Positions 16,081-22,679 of a stretch of 22,788 nt of DNA are shown here, one piece after another. This DNA comes from Bacteroidales bacterium (GTDB lineage: Bacteria; Bacteroidota; Bacteroidia; Bacteroidales; UBA932). Where the stretch lies: the NCBI GenBank assembly GCA_024402115.1, contig JAKSJQ010000033.1, forward strand, positions 1 to 22,788, in the 5' to 3' direction. The translations under genes were made by a program, and so were the position numbers. Numbering within the stretch: the stretch's first letter is position 1; every line of letters starts with the position of its first letter. Below the pieces are notes generated by a model. The model saw only the letters and a program-made list of their open reading frames with translations, was not told the origin of the DNA and did no database searches.

Positions 16081-16686
16081 TTAGAATGTGTAGACAAGGT
16101 TGAGTGCAGCCTTGGTCGGGCCGTAATATGTGTGAGGTACGTCCTCGGCTACCTTTGCGCCGCAATCCTTGCACTCGAAGCGGTCGAATTCGGTGTAGAT
16201 CACACCGAGACCGAGCTCGAGCTCGAGGTTCCAGTGCCTTCCCATAATAAAGTCATAGCCGTAGGCAATGCCTCCGCCGACTCCCCAGCCCTCGTAGCGG
16301 TTGTCGTTGAGGATCGTGAAATCTGTGTTGAACGGAAAGTACGAGATGTTGTTGCGGATGTTTCCGAAGTTGTACACTCCACCCAGAGCGTGAAGGCCGA
16401 GGAAGTGGCCGTTGAAGCGCTCGCAGAACCAGTAGCGGAGCTCAGGCTGAGCCATCCAGTGTCTGAGTCTGGCATCGCCCCATACGTTCCAGAGGTGTGC
16501 GTTTCCTGAAAGATCGAAGGTCCACCTCGGAGCGAGTCCGATTTCGACGCCGAGATTGGCGGTAGCGGTGGCATCATAGAGTAGATTGGTCTTGACGGCC
16601 ATGTTCTGTGCATTGCTCTTCACTGCAGAAGAAAGCATCAGAACCAATGGAAGCATAAGCTTCACAAGTGTCTTGTTTATGTGCAT
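16081..16686 (-). CDS. DUF3575 outer-membrane beta-barrel protein
   Basis: A 201-residue protein with a signal peptide (cleavage near SNA|QN, about 26). The opening AVKTNLLYDATATANLGVEIGLAPRWTFDLSG is the DUF3575 signature, followed by alternating amphipathic strands typical of an 8-stranded outer-membrane barrel (WMAQPELRYWF, WGVGGGIAYGYDF, WNLELELGLGVIY). It ends in an aromatic residue (LNLVYTF), the usual barrel-assembly signal. It is the first gene of the fimbrial operon and couples to DUF3868 with a 6-base gap. The pair probably forms an outer-membrane platform for the pilus, although the actual translocation role has not been shown for this family as far as I know. Confidence 0.92.
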   Translation of the reverse strand: MHINKTLVKLMLPLVLMLSSAVKSNAQNMAVKTNLLYDATATANLGVEIGLAPRWTFDLSGNAHLWNVWGDARLRHWMAQPELRYWFCERFNGHFLGLHALGGVYNFGNIRNNISYFPFNTDFTILNDNRYEGWGVGGGIAYGYDFIMGRHWNLELELGLGVIYTEFDRFECKDCGAKVAEDVPHTYYGPTKAALNLVYTF

Positions 16687-16700
16687 CAGTTGGTAATTGA

Positions 16701-16721
16701 CAAATTTCGGGCGCGAATTTA
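16701..16721 (-). promoter_or_regulatory. Possible promoter of the fimbrial operon
   Basis: In the 76-base gap between the XRE gene and the DUF3575 gene, the minus strand has two near matches to the -7 consensus TAnnTTTG: TAAATTCG (16721-16714) and GAAATTTG (16708-16701). Neither has a well-spaced -33 TTTG. Transcription could also read through from the XRE gene. Confidence 0.3.
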
Positions 16722-16762
16722 CAATATATATAAGTAAATCCCTTGGATAATCTTTGAATTTT

Positions 16763-17080
16763 TCACCTGGTCGGGAAGCTTTCAGAGACCTGCTCCGGGT
16801 TTTCGTGATGATGGGCGTGCTTCCTTTCTACCACCCTGTCAGGATTCGGAGTGATTATCGGTTCCAGCAGCTGAAGCTCCCCCAATCCCCTCAGACCCCT
16901 GATAACATTCAGGATCGAAAGGTTGTGTCCATTCTCCGTCTGTGTGATACTGAACACCGACAGTCCGCTCGCTGCCGACATCTCCTGCTGCGACATATCC
17001 TTCGACAGCCGGATATCTCTTAATTTCTGTCCGAGCATCTTCATGATCTGCTCGTCGGTAAGTGTGCTGACATCAATCAT
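16763..17080 (-). CDS. Orphan HipB-like XRE-family repressor with His-rich tail
   Basis: A 105-residue DNA-binding protein. The helix-turn-helix spans about 17-70, with helix 2 at QQEMSAASGL (31-40) and recognition helix SVFSITQTENG (41-51). The helix after it (LSILNVIRGLRGLGEL) fits the HipB-type Bacteroidota XRE family. No HipA kinase gene is present. The C-terminus carries a histidine cluster HAHHH (88-92), unusual and possibly metal-responsive. The gene is on the same strand as the fimbrial operon, 76 bases upstream of it, and is preceded by two palindromic operators. Autoregulation and control of the pilus operon are therefore plausible but inferred. Confidence 0.85.
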   Translation of the reverse strand: MIDVSTLTDEQIMKMLGQKLRDIRLSKDMSQQEMSAASGLSVFSITQTENGHNLSILNVIRGLRGLGELQLLEPIITPNPDRVVERKHAHHHENPEQVSESFPTR

Positions 17081-17103
17081 ATAACTATAGTTTATTGGGC
17101 CCT

Positions 17104-17129
17104 AAAACTTTGTATATATCAAAAGTTAT
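17104..17129. promoter_or_regulatory. Operator-like palindrome 1 (imperfect)
   Basis: The half-sites aaaactttg (17104-17112) and caaaagttat (17120-17129) are separated by tatatat. This is an imperfect copy of the palindrome at 17145-17170, 41 bp away, close to four helical turns. The inner arms of the two palindromes also form a perfect 13-bp inverted repeat (17115-17127 with 17147-17159). It lies 24 bases upstream of the XRE start codon. Confidence 0.7.
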
Positions 17130-17144
17130 GCGCAAAAATAAGCC

Positions 17145-17170
17145 AAAACTTTTGATATACCAAAAGTTTT
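17145..17170. promoter_or_regulatory. Operator-like palindrome 2 (perfect arms)
   Basis: A perfect 10-bp inverted repeat, AAAACTTTTG-N6-CAAAAGTTTT, with spacer atatac. On the minus strand the region also carries a possible -7-like element (TAACTTTTG near 17129-17121), so a bound repressor would occlude transcription of the XRE gene. The dyad fits a dimeric XRE protein. Confidence 0.75.
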
Positions 17171-17211
17171 CTCACTTTTTTCAGATTCATGGTACCAGGC
17201 CCAACGCCTGA

Positions 17212-17238
17212 AAATCCATACCCTGGATCAAGGCATGG
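17212..17238 (-). terminator. Possible weak terminator after tcdA
   Basis: On the minus strand ccatgcc (17238-17232) pairs with ggtatgg (17222-17216), with one wobble pair. It is followed by a short attttc tract. It lies about 40 bases after the tcdA stop. The U-tract is short, so read-through is likely. Confidence 0.4.
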
Positions 17239-17275
17239 AATCTACAGCAACCAGTTGAACAGTAACCGGAAGCCC

Positions 17276-18088
17276 CTACTCCTTATCGAGGATGTGGTTG
17301 ATGATGATGCTGGTGATGGCCATGCCGAAGACGGCAGTGACCTGGCAGAGGGAGCCGTTGGTCTGGGCTTTGGTGGCAGCCCAGGAGTCGGCGCCGGGAG
17401 CGCCGTCGCGGTTGTGGCAGATGCAGTCAGGAGTGCCGCAGGCAGCAAGGGAGCCCAGATTCTCCATCGGGAGCTCCTCGCTGTAGACACACTGGAACTT
17501 CCTCCCGGGAGAAACCTTGTTATGCTTGAACTTCTTGCGCAGCGCACGCGCGAGAGGATCGCCCGTCACCTTCCAGAACTCAGCCTTGCGCACCTTGAGA
17601 GGATCGCGTTTGAGAGCAGCACCCATCGAAGAAACGAGAGTGACGCTCTTGGGAAGAGACGTCGCGCGAAGGATAAGGTCAGCCTTATCCTTGAGAGAAT
17701 CGATCGCATCGACGATGTAATCGTACTGCTCGAGATGGAAAGAATCCGCCGACTCGGCACTGTAGACAGTCTGAAGCGCAGTGACATTGGCATCCGGATT
17801 GATCTCGAGCAGACGCTCGCGCATCACCTCGACCTTCACCCGGCCGACCGTCCTGCTCGTCGCAAGCAGCTGGCGGTTGCAGTTGGTCACGCAGACACGG
17901 TCCGAATCCACGATGGTAATGTTCCTGATACCACTTCGGACCAGGCCCTCCGCGCACCATGAACCTACACCACCCACACCGAAAACAATAACCCTGGCCG
18001 AACGTATCCTGTCAAGATTCGACTCGCCCAGAAGCAACTCCGTGCGGCGCTGCATGCCGCGCTCCATCGTAGTGACTCTTTCTCCCAT
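17276..18088 (-). CDS. tcdA: tRNA threonylcarbamoyladenosine dehydratase TcdA
   Basis: TcdA (CsdL/YgdL) is an E1-like ThiF-family enzyme. It uses ATP to cyclise the t6A37 base of ANN-decoding tRNAs to ct6A in the cytoplasm. The protein is 270 residues, normal length. Motifs are RRTELLLGE near the N-terminus, the nucleotide-binding GVGGVGSWCAEGLVRSG (37-53), VDSDRVCVTNCNRQ (60-73) with conserved Asp/Asn/Arg, DAIDSLKDK (127-135), SSMGAALKRDPLKV (153-166) and a C-terminal GSLCQVTAVFGM helix. The start could be M1, M8 or M12, as all lie before the first conserved motif. The gene lies 32 bases after a small lipoprotein gene on the same strand. No mechanistic link to its neighbours is evident. Confidence 0.95.
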   Translation of the reverse strand: MGERVTTMERGMQRRTELLLGESNLDRIRSARVIVFGVGGVGSWCAEGLVRSGIRNITIVDSDRVCVTNCNRQLLATSRTVGRVKVEVMRERLLEINPDANVTALQTVYSAESADSFHLEQYDYIVDAIDSLKDKADLILRATSLPKSVTLVSSMGAALKRDPLKVRKAEFWKVTGDPLARALRKKFKHNKVSPGRKFQCVYSEELPMENLGSLAACGTPDCICHNRDGAPGADSWAATKAQTNGSLCQVTAVFGMAITSIIINHILDKE

Positions 18089-18120
18089 GCTTCAAATGTA
18101 CATGGAATAAACGAAATAAC

Positions 18121-18690
18121 CTAGCAATCCACCTCGACGCCATCATAATCAGCAACCGTAGCGATGAAGCTGACCTCGTGGAGACCGAGAAGCTCGGCGC
18201 TGAGCTCGATGACATAGGTGTAGGTGCCGCCGCTCTTCCAGATCGCCTTGCGAGGATCGATAGTGTAGACAGCATCCTCGATCTCGAACGAATAATCCGT
18301 GAACTCGCTTGTGACCACAGCATCGAAATGGACCCTCACAGCCGCAAGGCCGACCGTAGGATTGGCCATGTGGAAATCACCCTCGGCAGTGTCGAAATCA
18401 GGAGCCGAAGAATCGGAAGAAACGGCAGAAGAAGTAAAAAAAGAACCGAACTGAGGAAGCTCATAGGAAGAATTGTCGCTCTCGACCCAGACGCGGGTGA
18501 GGGAAACCGAGTGGTCCTTGATAGACTCGTACACCCCGATACGCACGAACGCATAGCCATTACCCTCGTCAGTCTTGGTTGTCTGGCCAGCATCCGTGCG
18601 CGTGGGGGCGTACTCCTCAATCTCCACTTTGGAACAACTCGCCGCCGCAAGGCAGAGAATCGTAAGTGTGATTGATAAGAGACTTCGCAT
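18121..18690 (-). CDS. Small fimbrillin-like lipoprotein of unknown function
   Basis: A 189-residue lipoprotein with signal MRSLLSITLTILCLAAASC (lipobox AASC, C19). I do not recognise a named family. The end of the protein (IWKSGGTYTYVIELSAELLGLHEVSFIATVADYDG) resembles the C-terminal strands of Bacteroidales fimbrillin-like proteins, where a W-x-x-G-x-x-Y-x-Y motif is followed by a final strand. The middle region is Ser/Asp-rich (SSAVSSDSSAPDFD) and looks like a flexible linker. It is much shorter than a pilin. It lies upstream of tcdA, 32 bases away, and diverges from the AraC/kinase pair. A surface-exposed lipoprotein controlled by that pair is possible but speculative. Confidence 0.7.
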   Translation of the reverse strand: MRSLLSITLTILCLAAASCSKVEIEEYAPTRTDAGQTTKTDEGNGYAFVRIGVYESIKDHSVSLTRVWVESDNSSYELPQFGSFFTSSAVSSDSSAPDFDTAEGDFHMANPTVGLAAVRVHFDAVVTSEFTDYSFEIEDAVYTIDPRKAIWKSGGTYTYVIELSAELLGLHEVSFIATVADYDGVEVDC

Positions 18691-18777
18691 AACCTTGAAC
18701 TTGTTTCCTCAGTTGCAAAGAAAGCGATCCTAAAATGTTTTAAGTTCCACAGCGGCAAAACCCGAATAACTATTGCT

Positions 18778-18825
18778 GCAATTGCGCAAATCCGCAAATT
18801 TGCTGATTTGGGAATGGGATATCCC
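18778..18825. promoter_or_regulatory. Cluster of palindromes in the divergent intergenic region
   Basis: Within 48 bases are gcaattgc (18778-18785), ttgcgcaa (18782-18789), gcaaatttgc (18794-18803) and gggatatccc (18816-18825). There is also a direct repeat cgcaaat at 18785 and 18793. They lie between the lipoprotein gene (minus) and the AraC gene (plus), just upstream of the latter's promoter. They are candidate regulator-binding sites. Confidence 0.45.
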
Positions 18826-18836
18826 CTATTTTTAAT

Positions 18837-18844
18837 TATATTTG
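18837..18844 (+). promoter_or_regulatory. -7 promoter element of the AraC-kinase operon (TATATTTG)
   Basis: Exact TAnnTTTG match, identical to the element at 1676. A TTTG at 18807-18810 could be the -33 box, although the spacing (26 bp) is long. The expected transcript start near 18850 places the ATG at 18868 as the first start. It excludes in-frame ATGs at 18808 and 18814, which would be upstream of the RNA. Confidence 0.6.
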
Positions 18845-18867
18845 GAAAGCAGGAGGAAACAGGTACC

Positions 18868-19620
18868 ATGAACCAGATCAACGAATTTCTACTCATCATA
18901 ATGGGCATTTGCTCATTCTGTCTTGCGTTCATGCTCGGGCTGTTGCTTTACCTGACAAAGAAACAGTACGGCGCCGCCTTCATCCTGCTGTCGGTACACA
19001 TCCTCTTCATCAACTACGAACTCTTCTTCGGGAAAACGGCCGGAGAGCTGATGACCGGCCTGCTGATCCTGGCCGACCTTGCCGTTTGCGCCTGCTGCGG
19101 GTACTCGTCGGTGAAATCATTTGTCGCCGGAATGATAAGGAAAGCCATGGGAGGATCCGGGACCATGGTACCTTCGCCCCTGCCGCCAGCCGCCTCCGAA
19201 ACACCGGCCGAGCCGGCACCGGAGCCTGAAGAAGAGGAAAACGGGAACATCGAGCCGCTCGAGGAACTCAGCGAGGAAGACCTGATGTTCTTCCAGAGAG
19301 TCGAGGCACTGATGGTCAACGAAAAGCTCTTCTGCGAGCAGGACCTCTCCAGGGAAGACGTCGCAACGGCGATCGGCACCAACAGGACCTACCTCGCCCG
19401 CAGCATCAAATGCGCCACAGGCCAGACCTTCTCCGAATACATCACATCCCTGAGGGTCAACTACGCCGCAACCCTCCTCACGACTACCGATGAGCCGCTC
19501 GACTCGATCGGCGACCAAGTGGGATTCCGCTCGAAGAGCACCTACTACCGCGCCTTCGGCGAAGCCCACGGCTGCACCCCATCCGAATACAGAAGAAAAC
19601 AATGTTCTACACCGCAATAG
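18868..19620 (+). CDS. Membrane-anchored AraC-family regulator
   Basis: A 250-residue protein with three predicted transmembrane helices (about 6-29, 35-54, 60-80). A Pro/Glu/Ala-rich linker (about 100-135) and a C-terminal AraC/HTH_18 DNA-binding domain follow. The first HTH is around SREDVATAIGTNRTYLARSI (161-180) and the second around LDSIGDQVGFRSKSTYYRAF (211-230), with the usual G-F-x-S pattern and TPSEYR at the end. A purine-rich AGGAGG at 18851-18856 lies 11 bases before the ATG, unusual in Bacteroidota. The start ATG is embedded in the recurrent GGTACCATG motif. The gene overlaps the downstream kinase gene by 19 bases in another frame, implying coupled synthesis. Membrane tethering suggests direct signalling with the kinase. 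Confidence 0.88.
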   Translation: MNQINEFLLIIMGICSFCLAFMLGLLLYLTKKQYGAAFILLSVHILFINYELFFGKTAGELMTGLLILADLAVCACCGYSSVKSFVAGMIRKAMGGSGTMVPSPLPPAASETPAEPAPEPEEEENGNIEPLEELSEEDLMFFQRVEALMVNEKLFCEQDLSREDVATAIGTNRTYLARSIKCATGQTFSEYITSLRVNYAATLLTTTDEPLDSIGDQVGFRSKSTYYRAFGEAHGCTPSEYRRKQCSTPQ

Positions 19621-21788
19621 TCACAATCGCGATCGTGATATTCCTTATCACGAACAACGAATTTCTCTTCCGCAAGGACAGCATCGTCACCGAGGCCAAC
19701 CTGGGCTATCGGAGATTCCTTTTCGCGATCCTGGCCTTCCTGGTGATCGACCTGGGATGGGGAATATTCGACATCCTCCACCTCAGTACGCTCCTGTACA
19801 TCGACACCGTTGTGTACAACGTCGCCCTCGTTGCGGCAATCGCGCTGTGGGCATGGTACGTAATGCTCTACCTGGACCTCAAGGCCAAGATCGTAGGTAC
19901 CATGGTCACAAGCATCGGTATCTTCTGCATGATCGAGGCCGGGGCGCTGCTTCTGAACAGCAGCATCCCGATCTTCTTCAGCTTTGACGCGGACGGCAAC
20001 TACCAGACCGGCGGTTTCAGACTTTTCACCAAGGTCATCGAGATCCTGCTCTTCCTCACTACCGGAATCCTCACCTTCATCGCCTCGCGCCGAAGCAGCG
20101 GACCGCTGAAAGAGCGCTACTCGACGATCTTCCTTTTCAGCGTCGTGCTGATCGTCACTTCCATCGCCCAGTACCTCTACCCGCTTCTCCCCTGCCACAC
20201 GGTCGGATTCCTGATCGGAACCTGCCTCATACACAGTTTCGTCCAGGAAAACGAGAACGAGGAAATCCGCAGGAAACTGCAGGTGAACGAGGCCAGGCTG
20301 CAGGAAAACCTGTTGATCATCTCCAACCTCGGCTGCGGAATCTGGACTCTCCGCCTCGGCAGCGACGGGCGTAACGAGATGTTCATGGACGACACTCTCA
20401 AGGGGATTTTCGGCATCAGCGGCACGTCCATGACCCCGGAGGAACAGTACAGATACTACCACAGCCATCTTCTCGAGGACGTCGAGACAATCGAGTCCGA
20501 GGAGTACCGATCGATGAAGCCTGGCGAGGTGAGATGCCGCCCGGTCGAGTGGCTGCACCCGGAGAAAGGTACCATGGTACTTGATGCCTGGGGCGTGATG
20601 CATCCCGGGACCGACGGTGCCAGGATCATCTCCGGCTACATCAAGGATATCACCGATGAGACGAACACCCGCAAGCGCTCGAAGACGATCATCGATTCGC
20701 TGGCGGCGGCGTACGACCACATGTTCTACCTGTCGATGGACGAGGGTACTTTCATCACCCTGCGCGACAAGAGCAGGATGGATCCCGAACTGGCGGCTCT
20801 TCTGGAGCACAGTGACAGCCGCGAGGTGCTCAGTTTCTTCTGCGAGAAGAGGGTTCTGCCGGCCTTCAGGTCCGAGATGGAGGTTTTCACCGATCTTTCG
20901 ACCCTCGACGAGCGTCTTTCCGGCAGGAGTGCTATCGTGACGCAGTTCAAGACGGCTAACGATGTCTGGTACGAGTGGTCATACGTCGTTGCGGTGCGCA
21001 GCGAGGACGGCAAGATCAAGAACGCGATCTGTGCGATCCGCAGGATCGAGGACGAGAAGCAGGCGGAGCTGCGCAAGCAGAGGATTCTCGAGGAGAATAT
21101 CGCGGCGAACAAGGCCAAGACCAGCTTCCTCCAGAACATGAGCCACGAGATCAGGACTCCGCTGAACGCGATCGTGGGCTATTCGCAGCTGCTTTCGATG
21201 CCGGGTATAGATTTGAGCGAGGATGAGAAGGAGGAGTACAACGAGTACATCTCGAGGAATTCCGACATGCTTACGATGCTTATAGACGACATTCTCGACA
21301 TTTCCGACGAGGAGCACGGCAACTACAGGGTCACCATCGGCGACTGCAACTGCAACGAGATCTGCAAGATGGCTCTGTCTTCGGTCAGCTACCGTGTCCA
21401 CGAGGGAGTGAATCTCTACTTTACGTCGGACGTTCCTGACGACCACATCATCAGCGCCGACGGCAAGCGGATCCACCAGGTCCTCATCAACCACCCCACG
21501 AACGCCTGCAAGCACACTCTCGACGGCGAGACCCACCTCCACTGCTCCCAGACCGAGAATCCGGGCAAGATCACTTTCTCTGTCGCCGATACCGGTACCG
21601 GCGTTCCTGCCGACAAGATTGATGTCATCTTCGACCGTTTCACCAAGCTCGACGAATTCTCCCAGGGCTCCGGCCTCGGCCTCAACATCTGCCGCATGAT
21701 CGCCGACAAGCTCCACGGCGACGTCTTCCTCGACAAGACCTACTCCCCTGGCGCCCGCTTCCTCTTCGTCATCGACGATGTGAGGTAG
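19602..21788 (+). CDS. Membrane histidine kinase with variant N-box
   Basis: A 728-residue sensor kinase. The N-terminal 215 residues contain about six or seven hydrophobic helices. A coiled segment (about 216-240) and two PAS-like regions (about 240-350 and 365-485) follow. HisKA has FLQNMSHEIRTPLNAIVGYSQLL (H515). The HATPase domain has N-box QVLINHPTNACKHT (626-639), G1 DTGTG (663-667), F-box FDRFTKLDEF (677-686) and G2 GSGLGL (689-694). Related Bacteroidota kinases usually read N-F-L-T-N in the N-box. Here it is N-H-P-T-N, so the two asparagines remain but a proline enters the helix. There is no receiver domain in the protein and none in the window. The obvious output partner is the overlapping AraC-type protein. 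Activity cannot be judged from sequence. Confidence 0.9.
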   Translation: MFYTAIVTIAIVIFLITNNEFLFRKDSIVTEANLGYRRFLFAILAFLVIDLGWGIFDILHLSTLLYIDTVVYNVALVAAIALWAWYVMLYLDLKAKIVGTMVTSIGIFCMIEAGALLLNSSIPIFFSFDADGNYQTGGFRLFTKVIEILLFLTTGILTFIASRRSSGPLKERYSTIFLFSVVLIVTSIAQYLYPLLPCHTVGFLIGTCLIHSFVQENENEEIRRKLQVNEARLQENLLIISNLGCGIWTLRLGSDGRNEMFMDDTLKGIFGISGTSMTPEEQYRYYHSHLLEDVETIESEEYRSMKPGEVRCRPVEWLHPEKGTMVLDAWGVMHPGTDGARIISGYIKDITDETNTRKRSKTIIDSLAAAYDHMFYLSMDEGTFITLRDKSRMDPELAALLEHSDSREVLSFFCEKRVLPAFRSEMEVFTDLSTLDERLSGRSAIVTQFKTANDVWYEWSYVVAVRSEDGKIKNAICAIRRIEDEKQAELRKQRILEENIAANKAKTSFLQNMSHEIRTPLNAIVGYSQLLSMPGIDLSEDEKEEYNEYISRNSDMLTMLIDDILDISDEEHGNYRVTIGDCNCNEICKMALSSVSYRVHEGVNLYFTSDVPDDHIISADGKRIHQVLINHPTNACKHTLDGETHLHCSQTENPGKITFSVADTGTGVPADKIDVIFDRFTKLDEFSQGSGLGLNICRMIADKLHGDVFLDKTYSPGARFLFVIDDVR

Positions 21789-21819
21789 GGCCTGGGCATT
21801 GGTTTCCGGCCAGCTACGG

Positions 21820-21853
21820 TTTGTACGATATGCAAGCCGGTTCTGATAATTTG
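21820..21853 (+). promoter_or_regulatory. Possible promoter of the lipocalin gene
   Basis: TTTG at 21820-21823 is followed 23 bases later by TAATTTG (21847-21853), one T short of the TAnnTTTG consensus. It lies between the kinase stop and the lipocalin start. The GGTACCATG motif (21867-21875) lies in the predicted leader. Confidence 0.4.
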
Positions 21854-21909
21854 AAAGCTGATGACAGGTACCATGATCCCATATTTGCAGCAAACAACAA
21901 CTGCAAGTT

Positions 21910-22437
21910 ATGAGAAACATGAAAAAAACCATCAGTACGGTGCTGCTCGCATGCCTGAGCACTTTCTACGGTTGCGCGCACAGGGAGAAAATCGACAACA
22001 CGCCGGTCCAGAATTTCAGTCTGCAGAAGTATCTGGGAACATGGTACGAGATCGGCCGTCTCAACCATCCGTTCGAGCGGCATCTCTCGCACGTGAGCGC
22101 GGAATACAAGATGATGCCGGGCGGCAAGGTCCGTGTCACGAACTCCGGCCTGAAGGGCAATGAATACAAGAAAACGGTCGGGAAGGCCTTCCAGCCGCAT
22201 CCGGAGAAACGCGAGGGCCGGCTGAGGGTTTCGTTTTTCGGCCCGTTCTACAGCGATTACAGGGTGCTGACGATCAGTCCTGACTACCGCTATGCACTGA
22301 TCGGTTCGAAGTCGTCCGGCTACCTCTGGATCATGTCGCGTACCCCGGCGATGCCGAGCGACGTGCTGAGCGACATCGTCAGCGACGCCGAATCCAGGGG
22401 CTATGACCTCGACAAACTCATTTGGGTGGAACAATAA
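21910..22437 (+). CDS. blc: Bacterial lipocalin (Blc-type) outer-membrane lipoprotein
   Basis: A 175-residue lipoprotein lipocalin. The signal ends at FYGC (C22 from the first ATG). The first structurally conserved lipocalin motif is YLGTWYEIGRL, with G-x-W. The bacterial-specific motif DYRYALIGSKSSGYLWIMSRTP carries the conserved Arg near the barrel base. Length and motif order match Blc of Gram-negative bacteria, which binds lysophospholipids or fatty acids at the outer membrane and is often stress-induced. Two starts three codons apart (MRN and MKK) are possible. The second gives the more typical MKK signal. It follows the kinase on the same strand after a 121-base gap with its own probable promoter, so co-regulation is uncertain. 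Confidence 0.95.
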   Translation: MRNMKKTISTVLLACLSTFYGCAHREKIDNTPVQNFSLQKYLGTWYEIGRLNHPFERHLSHVSAEYKMMPGGKVRVTNSGLKGNEYKKTVGKAFQPHPEKREGRLRVSFFGPFYSDYRVLTISPDYRYALIGSKSSGYLWIMSRTPAMPSDVLSDIVSDAESRGYDLDKLIWVEQ

Positions 22438-22679
22438 ACTGAACGCACTTTTCTTTTGGTAATTGACATTTGTTTTTTTGGGTAATTATTCTTGCACTGC
22501 ACATTTTGCTAGTTAGTTAGTGGAGAGGGTTTCTAGCGTTCATGCCCTCGGAACCCTGCTGGAGAAGCTTTTTGACGGTTCGGCTCTTCGGCAGGGTTCT
22601 TTGTGTGTGTGCAGCTCGTCACAAGGGCTCTCCTCGCCGGCCGGTTGTTGCCAAAGCCGCCAGTAGTTCATCCACCCCC
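22438..22679. other. Intergenic region after the lipocalin, no gene seen
   Basis: No convincing reading frame. It begins AT-rich with T runs (22451-22479) and then carries the large hairpin at 22551-22599. After that comes a GC-rich stretch with gccggccggttgttgcc near 22636-22652, leading into the 38-bp tandem repeat. Confidence 0.6.
22551..22599 (+). terminator. Large hairpin after the lipocalin gene, possible terminator
   Basis: A perfect 9-bp stem (gaaccctgc at 22551-22559 with gcagggttc at 22591-22599) encloses a 31-nt loop. It is followed by tttgtgtgtgtg, only weakly T-rich. It lies about 115 bases after the stop codon. It may be a terminator or part of an RNA structure. Confidence 0.4.

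Noticed and set aside
16763..17080. HipBA toxin-antitoxin module
   Set aside because: Only the HipB-like protein is present. The neighbouring genes (DUF3575 and tcdA) are not HipA kinases.
17189..17962. + strand open frame opposite tcdA
   Set aside because: The minus strand encodes a full TcdA with all motifs. The + frame lacks family features.
18808..18867. Upstream in-frame ATGs for the AraC-type gene
   Set aside because: They lie upstream of the consensus TATATTTG box. The ATG at 18868 begins the first transmembrane helix and has a purine-rich AGGAGG ahead of it.
19545..20810. Long minus-strand open frame (421 codons) opposite the AraC and kinase genes
   Set aside because: It is a shadow of GC-rich coding sequence. 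The + strand frames carry clear AraC and kinase domains, while this translation is Val/Asp/Glu-rich with no recognisable family.
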